A stretch of DNA of 64,000 nt, from NCBI GenBank assembly GCA_963740605.1, contig CAVUFC010000022.1:372001-436000 (forward strand), written 5' to 3'. The DNA is from DASSUW01 sp963740605. Lineage in GTDB: Bacteria; Actinomycetota; Thermoleophilia; Solirubrobacterales; Solirubrobacteraceae. Position numbers and translations under genes: made by a program. The notes beneath the pieces were generated by a model, which was not told the DNA's origin, did no database searches, and worked only from the letters and a program-made list of their open reading frames with translations. This document shows positions 31,745 through 39,524 of the stretch, piece after piece. Within the stretch, counting starts at the first letter, position 1; every line of letters begins with the position of its first letter.

Positions 31745-33087
31745 GGGGTGGCGGCCGACCCCCTCGGATCCGGCGTCGCGGCGAGCGGCGTGGCCAAGGA
31801 GTCGCCGATCGCGGTGTCCGGCGCCGGGATCTCCGGCTGGAACAGGCGCAGCACCTGGTAGATGACGATCGCCGCCAGCGTGCCGAGCGCGATGCCCGCG
31901 AACGAGTAGTCGCCCCAGGTGAGCGTGTAGTTGGCCGTGCCGACGATCAGCGCGACCGCGGCGGTGACGAGGTTGACGGGATCGCGGAAGTTCACGTTCG
32001 CCTCGATCCAGATCCGCGCGCCGAGGACGGCGATCATGCCGAACAGCACGGTCACCGCGCCGCCGAGCACGCCGATCGGTATCGCGCTGATGATCGCGCC
32101 GAACTTCGGCAGCAGGCCGAGCAGGATCGCGACTCCGCCGGCGATCAGGTAGGCGAGCGTCGAGTAGACGCGCGTGTAGCCCATCACGCCGATGTTCTCC
32201 GCATAGGTCGTCGTGCCGGAGCCGCCGAACAGGCCCGAGATCGTCGTCGCGACGCCATCGCCCATGAACGAGCGGCCGATGAACGGGTCGAGGTTGCGCT
32301 CGGTCATCGTCGCCACCGCCTTCACGTGCCCGGCGTTCTCGGCCAGCAGCACGAGGATCACCGCCGGCACGATCAGCACGATCGCTTTGCCGTTGAACGT
32401 CGGCAGCGTGAAGTCCGGGAAGCCGACCCAGTCGGCCGCCTTCACGCCGTCCCAGTTCACCTTGCCGAGCAGGCCGGCGAACACGTAGCCGACCACTACC
32501 CCGAGGAACACCGACAACCGCGACAGGAAGTTCTTCACCGCGACGCCGATGATCAGGATCGAGACCAGGGTCACCAGCGCGATGCCGGCTTGCGCTTCGA
32601 ACTGGGATTTCGCCACCGGCGCGAGGTTCAGGCCGATCAAGGCGACGATCGAGCCGGTCACCACCGGTGGCAGCAGGAACTCGATGACGGTGTAGCCCGC
32701 GCGGTCGACCCACAGGCCGATCAGGAACAGCACGACGCCGGCGACCATGATGCCGCCGAGCGCCGCCGGCACGCCGCCGTGGGCCTTCGCGGCGATCACC
32801 GGAGCGATGAATGCGAAGCTCGAGCCCGTGTAGGACGGCACCCGGTTCCCGGTCAGCAGGTTGAAGATGATCGTCCCGATGCCCGAGAAGAAGATCGTCG
32901 TCGTGACCGGGAAACCCGTGAGCACCGGCACCAGCGCAGTCGCGCCGAACATGGCGAGGATGTGCTGGCCGCCGAGGCCGAGCATGTTCGGCATGAGCAG
33001 GCGCTCGTTCGGCTTGACCACCGCCCCCGGCGCGACGGTCCGCCCGTCACCGTGGAGCTTCCAGACCCTGTCGATTCCCGAACCCAT
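31741..33087 (-). CDS. NCS2-family nucleobase:cation symporter (uracil/xanthine permease type)
   Basis: 448 residues with about 12-14 membrane spans. NCS2 features: LGGQHILAMFGATALVPVLTG, the VPSYTGSSFAFIAPV segment, LLAENAGHVKAV (TM8) and SGTTTYAENIGVMGYTRVYS (TM10, with the Glu used for base binding in UraA and XanQ). It imports a uracil- or xanthine-type base with protons. The ATG is preceded by a very strong AAGGAGGGAG ribosome site. It leads the FAD, iron-sulfur and amidohydrolase genes through overlapping stop/starts, so uptake and oxidation of the same base are likely. Confidence 0.9.
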   Translation of the reverse strand: MGSGIDRVWKLHGDGRTVAPGAVVKPNERLLMPNMLGLGGQHILAMFGATALVPVLTGFPVTTTIFFSGIGTIIFNLLTGNRVPSYTGSSFAFIAPVIAAKAHGGVPAALGGIMVAGVVLFLIGLWVDRAGYTVIEFLLPPVVTGSIVALIGLNLAPVAKSQFEAQAGIALVTLVSILIIGVAVKNFLSRLSVFLGVVVGYVFAGLLGKVNWDGVKAADWVGFPDFTLPTFNGKAIVLIVPAVILVLLAENAGHVKAVATMTERNLDPFIGRSFMGDGVATTISGLFGGSGTTTYAENIGVMGYTRVYSTLAYLIAGGVAILLGLLPKFGAIISAIPIGVLGGAVTVLFGMIAVLGARIWIEANVNFRDPVNLVTAAVALIVGTANYTLTWGDYSFAGIALGTLAAIVIYQVLRLFQPEIPAPDTAIGDSLATPLAATPDPRGSAATP

Positions 33088-33151
33088 ATCTCTCCCTCCT
33101 TGCGGAGACGCCCTCCCCTGGTGTCATTCTCCCTGTCCGGGCGGCGGTCCT

Positions 33152-33754
33152 TCAGTGGCGGGCGGTCCAGCGGCCGACCGCGACGCCGATCAATGCGAGC
33201 ACGAAGCCCGCCAGCCCGCTCCCCACGACCACGCGCGTGTCCGCCCCGGTCCTCGGCGCCATCACGATCTCCGCGCCCGGCGCCGTCGCGGCGGCCGTTG
33301 CCGGCGTCTCGGCGGGCGGCGACACGACCGCCGTCTCGAGCGCGCTCAGGAACTGCGTGGTGGTCCGCCGGGCGGCGGCGCCCATCAGCCGTTGGCCGAC
33401 GCCGGCCAGCGGACCCGTCACCGTCGCATCCGCCTCGTACGTGAGCAGCACGCCGTCGTCGCCCTCGGCCAGCCGCATCTGCGCGACCGCCTCGACCGAG
33501 CCGGGCCGCCCGCTGGCGCTCGCGCGCACGGTGCACGCCTCGCCTTCCTGCTTGTCGGTGAGCGCGAAGGTGCCCTCGTACGTGCCTTTCACCGATCCGA
33601 CCCCGACGTCGACCGTGATCTCGTACTCGTCCGGCCCGGTCGGGTCGAGTCGCCGGACGCCCGGCACCGCGGCCGCGAGGATCTTCGGATCCTGCAGCCC
33701 GGCCCAGACCTGGTCGCGCGAGAGCCGGAACGTGTGCTCGCCGGTGACCTTCAT
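33152..33754 (-). CDS. CoxG-like SRPBCC protein with C-terminal membrane anchor
   Basis: 200 residues. The N-terminal ~145 residues are an SRPBCC (START-like) domain of the carbon-monoxide-dehydrogenase subunit G type: GEHTFRLSRDQVWAGLQDP, ILAAAVPGVRRLDPTG and GPLAGVGQRLMGAAARRTT. A Pro/Ala-rich linker and one C-terminal membrane span (VVVGSGLAGFVLALIGVAVG) follow, the usual CoxG anchor. CoxG helps assemble or recruit molybdenum hydroxylases to the membrane, fitting the neighbouring CoxM/CoxS-like genes. It is coupled (ATGA) to the ligase gene upstream. Confidence 0.85.
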   Translation of the reverse strand: MKVTGEHTFRLSRDQVWAGLQDPKILAAAVPGVRRLDPTGPDEYEITVDVGVGSVKGTYEGTFALTDKQEGEACTVRASASGRPGSVEAVAQMRLAEGDDGVLLTYEADATVTGPLAGVGQRLMGAAARRTTTQFLSALETAVVSPPAETPATAAATAPGAEIVMAPRTGADTRVVVGSGLAGFVLALIGVAVGRWTARH

Positions 33755-35172
33755 CGCGCTTCCAGCTTCCTCTTCTGGACCTTGCCCATCTCGTTGCGCG
33801 GCAGCTCTTCCATGAAGCGAACGACGCGCGGGCGCTTGTGCGGCGTGAGCATGTCGGCGACGTGGCCCGACAGCTCGTCCTCGCTCGGCGACTGCCCCTC
33901 GGCCGCGACCACCCACGCGACGATCCGCTCGCCGAGATCCGGGTCGGGCTCGCCGGTCACCGCGACCTCCTTCACGCCGGGGTGCTCGAGCAGCGCGCCC
34001 TCGATCTCGCCGGCCCCGATCTTGAACCCGCCGCTCTTGATCAGGTCGGTCGCGCGGCGGCCGACGATGCGGATGTAGCCGTCGGGCGCACGGGTGGCGA
34101 GGTCGCCGGTCTTGAACCACCCGTCGGTGATCGCCTCGGCCGTCGCGTCGGGGCGGTTGAGGTACTCGAGGAACAGGTTGGGTCCGCGGACGTGGATCTC
34201 GCCGATCGTCTCGTCGTCGGCGTCCTCGATCGTGTCCCCGTCGTCGCCGACCAGCCGCACATCGACGCCGTCCAGCGGCGGCCCGACGTAGCCGGGGCGG
34301 CGCTCGCCGGACGCGCGCACGCCGGTGTTCATGAGCGTCTCCGTCATGCCGTAGCGCTCGGCGATCCGCTGGCCGGTGAGCTTCTCGATCCGCTCGTGGT
34401 CGACGGCCGGGAGCGCGGCCGAGCCCGACACCAGCAGTCGGGCGGACGCGAATCCCTTCGCGATCCCGGCGTCCCGCTCGGCCTCGGCGGCGAGCCGGTG
34501 GTACATGGTCGGAACCGCGAACAGCATCGTCGCGTCGTCGGCGAGCGCACCCGCCGCCGCGGCGGCGGAGAAGCGGCCGATGTGGTGCATCCCGCCGCCG
34601 CGCCGCACCGGCCCGAGCGTGCCCAGGATCAGCCCGTGGACGTGGAACAGCGGCAGCGCGTGGGCGACGACGTCGTCGCCGGTCCACTCCCACGCCTGCG
34701 CGAGCGCGTCGAGGTTGGAGGCGAGCGCGCGCCGCGGCAGCACCGCGCCCTTCGGCGGCCCGGTCGTGCCGGACGTGTAGACGACGATCGCGGGCGCGTC
34801 CTCCGGCGGCTCGGCCGGCAGGTCACCGCTCCCGCGCGCCTCGAGGTCCACTTCGACCCGGTTCTCCACCGGCGGCTCGACGCCGGGCGGCGTGAGCACG
34901 AGCTCGGGCGCGCTGTCGTCGAGGATGTGCGCGAGCTCGCTGCTGCCGGCCTTCGGGTTGATCGGCGTGATCGGCACCCCGGCCAGCAGCGCACCGATGA
35001 CCGCCACCGCGACCTCGGGCTCGTTGACCGCCCACGTCGCCACGCGCTCGCAGCCGTCCACGCGCTCGGCGACCGCGGTGGCCGCGTCGCGCAGCTGGCG
35101 GTACGTCAGCGTCCGGTCGCCGAACCGGAGCGCGACGTCGTTCGTCGGGTCCGCAAGTGCGTCGAACAGCAC
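33751..35172 (-). CDS. AMP-forming acyl-CoA synthetase (malonyl-CoA ligase-like)
   Basis: About 473 residues from GTG 35172. All adenylate-forming motifs are present: YTSGTTGPPKGAVLP (P-loop), ALPLFHVHGLILG, YGMTETLMN, and the hinge with GWFKTGDLATRAPDGYIRIVGR, IKSGGFKIGAGEIE and the catalytic lysine at NEMGKVQKRKLE. The HALPLFHVHGL form and short length resemble malonyl-CoA synthetase (MatB). It activates a carboxylic acid to its CoA thioester through an acyl-AMP. Its link to the CoxG gene (4-base overlap) places it in the same operon as the nucleobase/N-heterocycle genes. A palindromic repeat lies just upstream. Confidence 0.87.
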   Translation of the reverse strand: MLFDALADPTNDVALRFGDRTLTYRQLRDAATAVAERVDGCERVATWAVNEPEVAVAVIGALLAGVPITPINPKAGSSELAHILDDSAPELVLTPPGVEPPVENRVEVDLEARGSGDLPAEPPEDAPAIVVYTSGTTGPPKGAVLPRRALASNLDALAQAWEWTGDDVVAHALPLFHVHGLILGTLGPVRRGGGMHHIGRFSAAAAAGALADDATMLFAVPTMYHRLAAEAERDAGIAKGFASARLLVSGSAALPAVDHERIEKLTGQRIAERYGMTETLMNTGVRASGERRPGYVGPPLDGVDVRLVGDDGDTIEDADDETIGEIHVRGPNLFLEYLNRPDATAEAITDGWFKTGDLATRAPDGYIRIVGRRATDLIKSGGFKIGAGEIEGALLEHPGVKEVAVTGEPDPDLGERIVAWVVAAEGQSPSEDELSGHVADMLTPHKRPRVVRFMEELPRNEMGKVQKRKLEAR

Positions 35173-35201
35173 GCGCCGGAGAGTATCGGCGTGGCCGAAG
35201 G

Positions 35202-35320
35202 CGCGAACTTCGGCATTGAGGGAGGCGAGATCGGCCGGGAGGTCGATTCGGTGTCGGATAAACAACCCATACGGTTGTTTATCCGACACCAACCTGCGGA
35301 GAGGCTCGCGGCAGTTCGCC
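35202..35320. repeat. Palindromic repeat, copy 2 of 4
   Basis: Centre: perfect 18-bp stem GGTGTCGGATAAACAACC (35250-35267), CATAC loop, GGTTGTTTATCCGACACC (35273-35290). Outer left end GCGAACTTCGGCATTGAGGG matches the outer end of copy 1; the right end is more diverged (GGCGAACTGCCGCGAGCC on the minus strand). It lies between two minus-strand genes and could end the transcript from 36077. Confidence 0.7.
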
Positions 35321-35342
35321 GGCGCGCCGAGACGGCCGGGAC

Positions 35343-36077
35343 TCAGCCCCCGAAGCGCACGCGGACCTGCACCAGGCACACGAGCGCGCCGTCCTTCTCC
35401 GAGAGGTCGACCGCCTCGAGCGTGCCGGTCTGCCTCCCCGCGTGCGGGTACGCGAAGCTCGTGTGCCAGCGGCCGCTGGCGGCGGCGCCGCGGTGCTGGC
35501 GCTGGATCCGGCCGCCACGCCGGCGCAGCACGACCTGGAACTGGTGCTCGAACAGGTTGCGATCGCGGCCCGCGGCGCGCACGCGCGTCTTCGACACCGA
35601 GTGGCCGGTCAACGTCAGGCAGTTGCCGCGCCCGCGCGTGATCTCGGCGTCGTCGCTCGGCGGGCGGCTCTTGAACAGGTCGAAGATCACACGCTCCGGT
35701 CCGTGCTGGATGACATAGGACAGGTACTTGAACTGGCGGTCGGCTCCGCTGAGCCGAATGGTGAGCCGCCCTCCGCTCTGGGCGACGCGCGCGAAGACGC
35801 CGGCGTCGCGGACCGGCATCGCCGCGGTCTTGACGCCCGGATGGAGCAGCCGGACGCGGGCGAAGCCGTCCGGGAACGGATCCGGGTCGGTCGCCTCGAG
35901 CTCGTTGGAGGCGACGGTCCCGCCGCTGAAGTCGACGACGACACGCACGAAGCCGGGGTGGTCGGCGATGCGGATCTGGGTCGCGGTCAGCGGCGCCGCG
36001 GCCGCGGCTCCGGGAAGCACGAGACAGGCGACGAGCGCAGCGACGAGTCCGGCCCAGAGGCGCACGCGAGCGACCAT
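35343..36077 (-). CDS. Secreted AMIN/Gmad2-like protein
   Basis: 244 residues. It has a clear signal peptide (ARVRLWAGLVAALVACLVLP, cleavage after AAA-AA), then an N-terminal part resembling an AMIN domain (IRIADHPGFVRVVVDFSGG, VIFDLFKSRPPSDD), often a cell-wall or glycan-binding module. The C-terminal half (CLTLTGHSVSKTRVRAAGRD to LVCLVQVRVRFGG) resembles the Gmad2 immunoglobulin-like domain of spore-germination proteins. The fold assignments are from pattern memory. An exported protein that binds cell-envelope material is likely. It is a single gene, with a long upstream region facing the sugar transferase gene. Confidence 0.7.
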   Translation of the reverse strand: MVARVRLWAGLVAALVACLVLPGAAAAAPLTATQIRIADHPGFVRVVVDFSGGTVASNELEATDPDPFPDGFARVRLLHPGVKTAAMPVRDAGVFARVAQSGGRLTIRLSGADRQFKYLSYVIQHGPERVIFDLFKSRPPSDDAEITRGRGNCLTLTGHSVSKTRVRAAGRDRNLFEHQFQVVLRRRGGRIQRQHRGAAASGRWHTSFAYPHAGRQTGTLEAVDLSEKDGALVCLVQVRVRFGG

Positions 36078-36383
36078 ACGCCTGCCCCCAGGCGCTCGCC
36101 ACCTCCATCATCGGCTGCACGCGGGCTTGCGCGTCAGGGTCTCGGCGCCGAGTTCGAGTGGGTGCGCCGAGGACGCGGCGGGCGGCTACGCGCCGTCGCA
36201 GCACTCTGAAATTCGCTGCGAGCGCTGACTCGGCGTGCAGAACATGCCTGACATGGGTAGTTTTTTGCGCGAGGAGGGCGGGACTGCCGCCCGGAAGGCG
36301 AGCACGAAAGGGATGGCCCGGGATTGGCCGAGGTACGAAGCCAAAGCCCTCACGCCGAGCGAACGGCGGGCAGAACGCCGCCG
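36078..36383. other. Intergenic region between divergent genes
   Basis: 306 bases with no credible gene. It must hold the promoters of the secreted protein (minus) and sugar transferase (plus). The stretch 36250-36380 is GC-rich with several small inverted repeats and could form a structured leader, but I could not match it to a known riboswitch class. Confidence 0.4.
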
Positions 36384-36917
36384 TTGCCAGGAGGCACGGA
36401 TGAGAAGGCTCCGCCGCCACGCACGGCGGCACTGACGCTCAAGCACTTCATCGACCGCATCGTCGCGGCCGGTGGTCTGATCGTGACCTCCCCGCTGTAC
36501 GTGGTCGTTGCCGTCGCGCTCTTCTACGGCTCAGACGGCCGCGTCCTGCGCCGAGAGCAACGCACAGGCGAGGACGGGCGTCTGATCAACCTGCGCTCCT
36601 TCGCGGTGACCGACCAGCTCGTGCGCCGGTCGCGCTTCTGGCGGATCGTCGCCGGCAGCGGCGTGACCGCGCTGCCCCAGCTGTGGAGCGTCCTCCGCGG
36701 GGATATGAGCATCATCGGCCCGCGGCCACGCGAGACCGGCTTCACCCCGCCGCCGCCGATGCGGCCGGGGCTGACCGGGCTCGCGCAGCTCGAGCAGCTC
36801 GAGCGCTGGCTGTCGATCACCGAGCAGCTCGAGCTCGACGACGAGTACGCGCGCACGTGGTCGCTCCGGCTCGACGCCCGGATTGTCTGGCGGACGATGT
36901 GGTGCGTTCTGCGCTGA
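36384..36917 (+). CDS. Sugar transferase (monotopic phosphoglycosyl transferase, PglC-like)
   Basis: About 177 residues from TTG 36384 (the frame is open from TTG 36324). The catalytic core is a bacterial sugar transferase: a re-entrant helix (HFIDRIVAAGGLIVTSPLYV), DGRVLRREQRTGEDGR with the D-G/E region, LPQLWSVLRGDMSIIGPRP (the SxxGPRP hallmark) and MRPGLTGLAQ. It moves a phospho-sugar from a UDP-sugar onto polyprenyl phosphate, starting a glycan chain. The only good ribosome site (AGGAGG, 36389-36394) serves ATG 36400 in another frame, which ends after 11 codons at 36435. So the true start is uncertain: CTG 36432, or a frameshift near the start. It is convergent with the CAP gene. Confidence 0.75.
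   Translation: MPGGTDEKAPPPRTAALTLKHFIDRIVAAGGLIVTSPLYVVVAVALFYGSDGRVLRREQRTGEDGRLINLRSFAVTDQLVRRSRFWRIVAGSGVTALPQLWSVLRGDMSIIGPRPRETGFTPPPPMRPGLTGLAQLEQLERWLSITEQLELDDEYARTWSLRLDARIVWRTMWCVLR
36389..36435 (+). promoter_or_regulatory. Shine-Dalgarno and 11-codon Arg/His-rich mini-ORF
   Basis: AGGAGG (36389-36394) with five-base spacing to ATG 36400, coding MRRLRRHARRH and stopping at TGA 36433-36435. The stop overlaps a CTG in the sugar transferase frame (CTGA). It may be a leader peptide coupling translation of the transferase, or the true gene start separated from its body by a one-base error. Confidence 0.45.
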
Positions 36918-37613
36918 TCAGCAGTGGCGCCGGCCGAACACGGCCGCGGCCGTGAGGCCGTGCGGGAACGAGAGGTCCGGAGTCCCGGCAACCGTTCCCA
37001 CGCCGATGTCCGAGTAGCGCGAGGAGATCAGGATGTGCCGATGCTCCGGGCTCCCCATCCACGCCCGTACGGTCGCCGCGGCGGTGCTCCGCGTTTGGAC
37101 GCCCCACGCCAGCACTTCGCCGAGGCGCCAGGAGCAGCTGCGCTTGGCGTAGCCCGTGCGGCGCGCGCGATCGGCGACGTCGTCCCCGGCCGGCGAGTAG
37201 TGCGAGAAGTAGTGGCGCCGGACCATGTCGGCCGCGTGTCTTCGTGCCGCCTTCGACAGCCGGTGGTTGGCATGCAATCGGTGCAGGCCTCGGAGCGCGC
37301 GCACGCGCTCGATCTCACATTCGAGCGCCGCCCGCGCACTGGCGGGCGCAACCTCGAACGGGACATTGCGGTTGGCGCACCGGGACGCAGTGCGCGCCTC
37401 AACGTTGCTGGGAACGACCGGGAGCGTTGCAGCAGCTGTGACGAGACCCACGCTGACGCCGCGACGTCCGGCGCGCCCGAGTCGGCGGCCGGCTTCGTTC
37501 TCGTCCGCCGTAGCCGCTGCGCGGCAGACCCGCAAGACGACGAGAACAGCAAGCAGCCACAGTGCCAGCCCTCCTGCCAGGAAGAGCATCATGACGCCGT
37601 GTTGATTGCCCAT
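36918..37613 (-). CDS. CAP-domain (SCP/PR-1-like) secreted or membrane-anchored protein
   Basis: 231 residues. An N-terminal hydrophobic span (MMLFLAGGLALWLLAVLVVL) acts as anchor or signal, and a second hydrophobic stretch lies near residue 60. The C-terminal ~130 residues are a CAP domain: LHANHRLSKAARRHAADMVR, HYFSHYSP, VLAWGVQTRSTAAATVRAWM, SPEHRHILISSRYSDIGVG. The His/Glu/Tyr cavity residues are largely kept. Bacterial CAP proteins are extracellular and often of unknown role. The start could be ATG 37613 or ATG 37592. It abuts the sugar transferase end and diverges from the threonine aldolase gene. Confidence 0.85.
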   Translation of the reverse strand: MGNQHGVMMLFLAGGLALWLLAVLVVLRVCRAAATADENEAGRRLGRAGRRGVSVGLVTAAATLPVVPSNVEARTASRCANRNVPFEVAPASARAALECEIERVRALRGLHRLHANHRLSKAARRHAADMVRRHYFSHYSPAGDDVADRARRTGYAKRSCSWRLGEVLAWGVQTRSTAAATVRAWMGSPEHRHILISSRYSDIGVGTVAGTPDLSFPHGLTAAAVFGRRHC

Positions 37614-37665
37614 TGTTCACGCCATCGAAACGCCGCTCAGGCGTTCTGACCGAAGGGATCCACCC

Positions 37666-38694
37666 GTGACAGAGCGGCCAGGGTTCGCAAGCGACAACCA
37701 CGCGGGTGTCCATCCCGACGTGCTGGCGGCGGTCGTCGACGCCAACGCGGGGCACGCCGCGTCGTACGGCGCCGACCCCTGGACAGTTGGAGCTTTGCAG
37801 CGGTTTCGTGAGCATTTTGGACCGGTCGCCGAGGCGTTCCCCGTGTTCAACGGCACGGCGGCGAACGTGCTCTGCCTGGAGGCGCTGACGCAGCCGTGGG
37901 AGGCGGTGGTGTGCGCCCGCACAGCGCACCTGAACGTGGACGAATGTGGCGCGCCGGAGCGCGCGGGACGCAAGCTGCTCGTCGTCGACACGCCCGACGG
38001 GCGCCTGGAGCCGGACATGGTCGCCCCACTGCGACAGCGGATCGGGGACGAGCACGTCATCCAGCCGCGTGTGATCTCGGTCACCCAGAGCACCGAGCTC
38101 GGCACCGTCTACACGCCGGACGCGATCGCCGCGCTCGCCGACTGGGCGCACGCGCACGACATGCTGCTGCACCTCGACGGCGCGCGGCTCGCCAACGCCG
38201 CCGCCGCACTCGGCTGCTCGCTCGGGGCGCTCACGACCGACGTCGGGGTCGACGCCGTCTCGTTCGGCGGCACCAAGAACGGCGCGATGGGCGCCGAGGC
38301 GGTCGTGCTCCTGCGCGAGGGCCTCGCCGCCGGCTTCCTCTACCGCCGCAAGCAGGCGATGCAGCTCGGCTCGAAGCTGCGCTACGTCTCGGCGCAGCTC
38401 GACGCGCTGCTCAGCAACGACCTGTGGCGCCGCAACGCCGAGCACTCGAACGCGATGGCGCAGCGACTCGCGGACGGCGTCCGCGACATCGAGGGTGTCC
38501 AGATCACCCAGCCGGTCGAGGCCAACGTGGTGTTCGCGATCATCGACCCGGCGGTGACCGAGCGGCTGCAGCGGGACTGGCCGTTCTACGTCTGGGACGA
38601 GAACACCGGCGAGGTGCGTTGGATGGCGGCGTGGGACACGGCGCCGGAGGACGTCGACGCGTTCGCCGCCGACGTCCGCGCCGCCGTCAGATGA
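37666..38694 (+). CDS. Threonine aldolase family protein (PLP-dependent)
   Basis: 342 residues from GTG 37666 with a GAAGGGATC ribosome site. It begins RPGFASDNHAGVHPDVLAAV, typical of low-specificity L-threonine aldolase, with VFNGTAANVLCLEALT (PLP phosphate binding), HLDGARLANAAAALG (the cofactor Asp and the Arg) and SFGGTKNGAMGAEAVVL, whose lysine forms the Schiff base. It cleaves L-threonine or L-allo-threonine to glycine and acetaldehyde, or acts on other beta-hydroxy amino acids. Its 3' end overlaps the convergent PhzF gene by 8 bases. Confidence 0.9.
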   Translation: MTERPGFASDNHAGVHPDVLAAVVDANAGHAASYGADPWTVGALQRFREHFGPVAEAFPVFNGTAANVLCLEALTQPWEAVVCARTAHLNVDECGAPERAGRKLLVVDTPDGRLEPDMVAPLRQRIGDEHVIQPRVISVTQSTELGTVYTPDAIAALADWAHAHDMLLHLDGARLANAAAALGCSLGALTTDVGVDAVSFGGTKNGAMGAEAVVLLREGLAAGFLYRRKQAMQLGSKLRYVSAQLDALLSNDLWRRNAEHSNAMAQRLADGVRDIEGVQITQPVEANVVFAIIDPAVTERLQRDWPFYVWDENTGEVRWMAAWDTAPEDVDAFAADVRAAVR

Positions 38695-39505
38695 CGACGG
38701 CCGCGCCCGTGACGTCGATCTCCGGGCGCTCGGTGATATCGACGGTCAGCAGGCTGCGGCGCCCCATGTCCTCGCCCTGGATGATCGTGACCGTCGCCGG
38801 CAGCGTCACCAGAGCGAGCTCGCGCAGGTAGCCCCCGAACGCGGCGGCGGCCGCGCCGGTCGCGGGATCCTCGAGCGTGCCGCCGGGCGGGAACGGGTCG
38901 CGCGCGTGGAAGTGCGTGTCGTGCTCGCGCCAGACGAGCTGCACGGTCGTCCACCGGCGCGCGGCCATCAGCGCGCCGAGGCGGTCGAAGTCGTAGTCGA
39001 GGTCGGCGAGCCGCTCGCGCGTGGCGGCGGCGACCACCGGGTGCCAGACGCCCGCATACGCGAGGCGCGGGGGGAGCGCCGGATCGAGGTCGCCGCGATC
39101 CCAGCCCAGCGCCGCCAGAACCCCGTCGAGGTCGGCGGGATCGAGGTCGACGACCTTCGGCGGCACGCTCGTCAGCGTCGCGGCGATCCGACCGTCGCCG
39201 TCACGGCGCGTGCTGACCGGCACCGGTCCCTCGGCCGTGTTGAACACCAGCTCGCCGGGACCGTCGCGGTCGGCCAGCGCCACCGCGGTCGCGATCGTGG
39301 CGTGGCCGCAGAACGGCACCTCGGCAAGCGGACTGAAGTAGCGGATGTCGGCGCCGTCGAGGAACGCGCTCTCGCTGTAGCCGAGGTTGGCGGCGATCGC
39401 GAGCATCTCGGCGTCGGTGAGCCCGGCCGCGTCGAGGACGACGCCCGCCGGATTGCCGCCCTCCGGACGGTCGGTGAAGGCGGCGTAACGCAGGACGTCG
39501 GTCAT
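38687..39505 (-). CDS. PhzF-family isomerase
   Basis: 272 residues. PhzF/diaminopimelate-epimerase-like fold: FTDRPEGGNPAGVVLDAAGL, NLGYSESAFL (catalytic Glu in the SE-x-AF motif), RYFSPLAEVPFCGHATIATA, and the C-terminal EDPATGAAAAAFGGYL. The family isomerises small carboxylated metabolites; PhzF itself acts in phenazine synthesis, but no phenazine genes are here, so the substrate is unknown. The start is ATG 39505, divergent from the MBL-fold gene 19 bases away. Confidence 0.88.
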   Translation of the reverse strand: MTDVLRYAAFTDRPEGGNPAGVVLDAAGLTDAEMLAIAANLGYSESAFLDGADIRYFSPLAEVPFCGHATIATAVALADRDGPGELVFNTAEGPVPVSTRRDGDGRIAATLTSVPPKVVDLDPADLDGVLAALGWDRGDLDPALPPRLAYAGVWHPVVAAATRERLADLDYDFDRLGALMAARRWTTVQLVWREHDTHFHARDPFPPGGTLEDPATGAAAAAFGGYLRELALVTLPATVTIIQGEDMGRRSLLTVDITERPEIDVTGAAVVI

Positions 39506-39524
39506 CGCGACATCATCGCGGACC

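Noticed and set aside
36250..36400. Possible riboswitch (cyclic-di-GMP or similar) before the sugar transferase
   Set aside because: Fragments such as CAAAGCC and GTTGCC recall GEMM motifs, but I could not build the required helices or core; no class could be supported.
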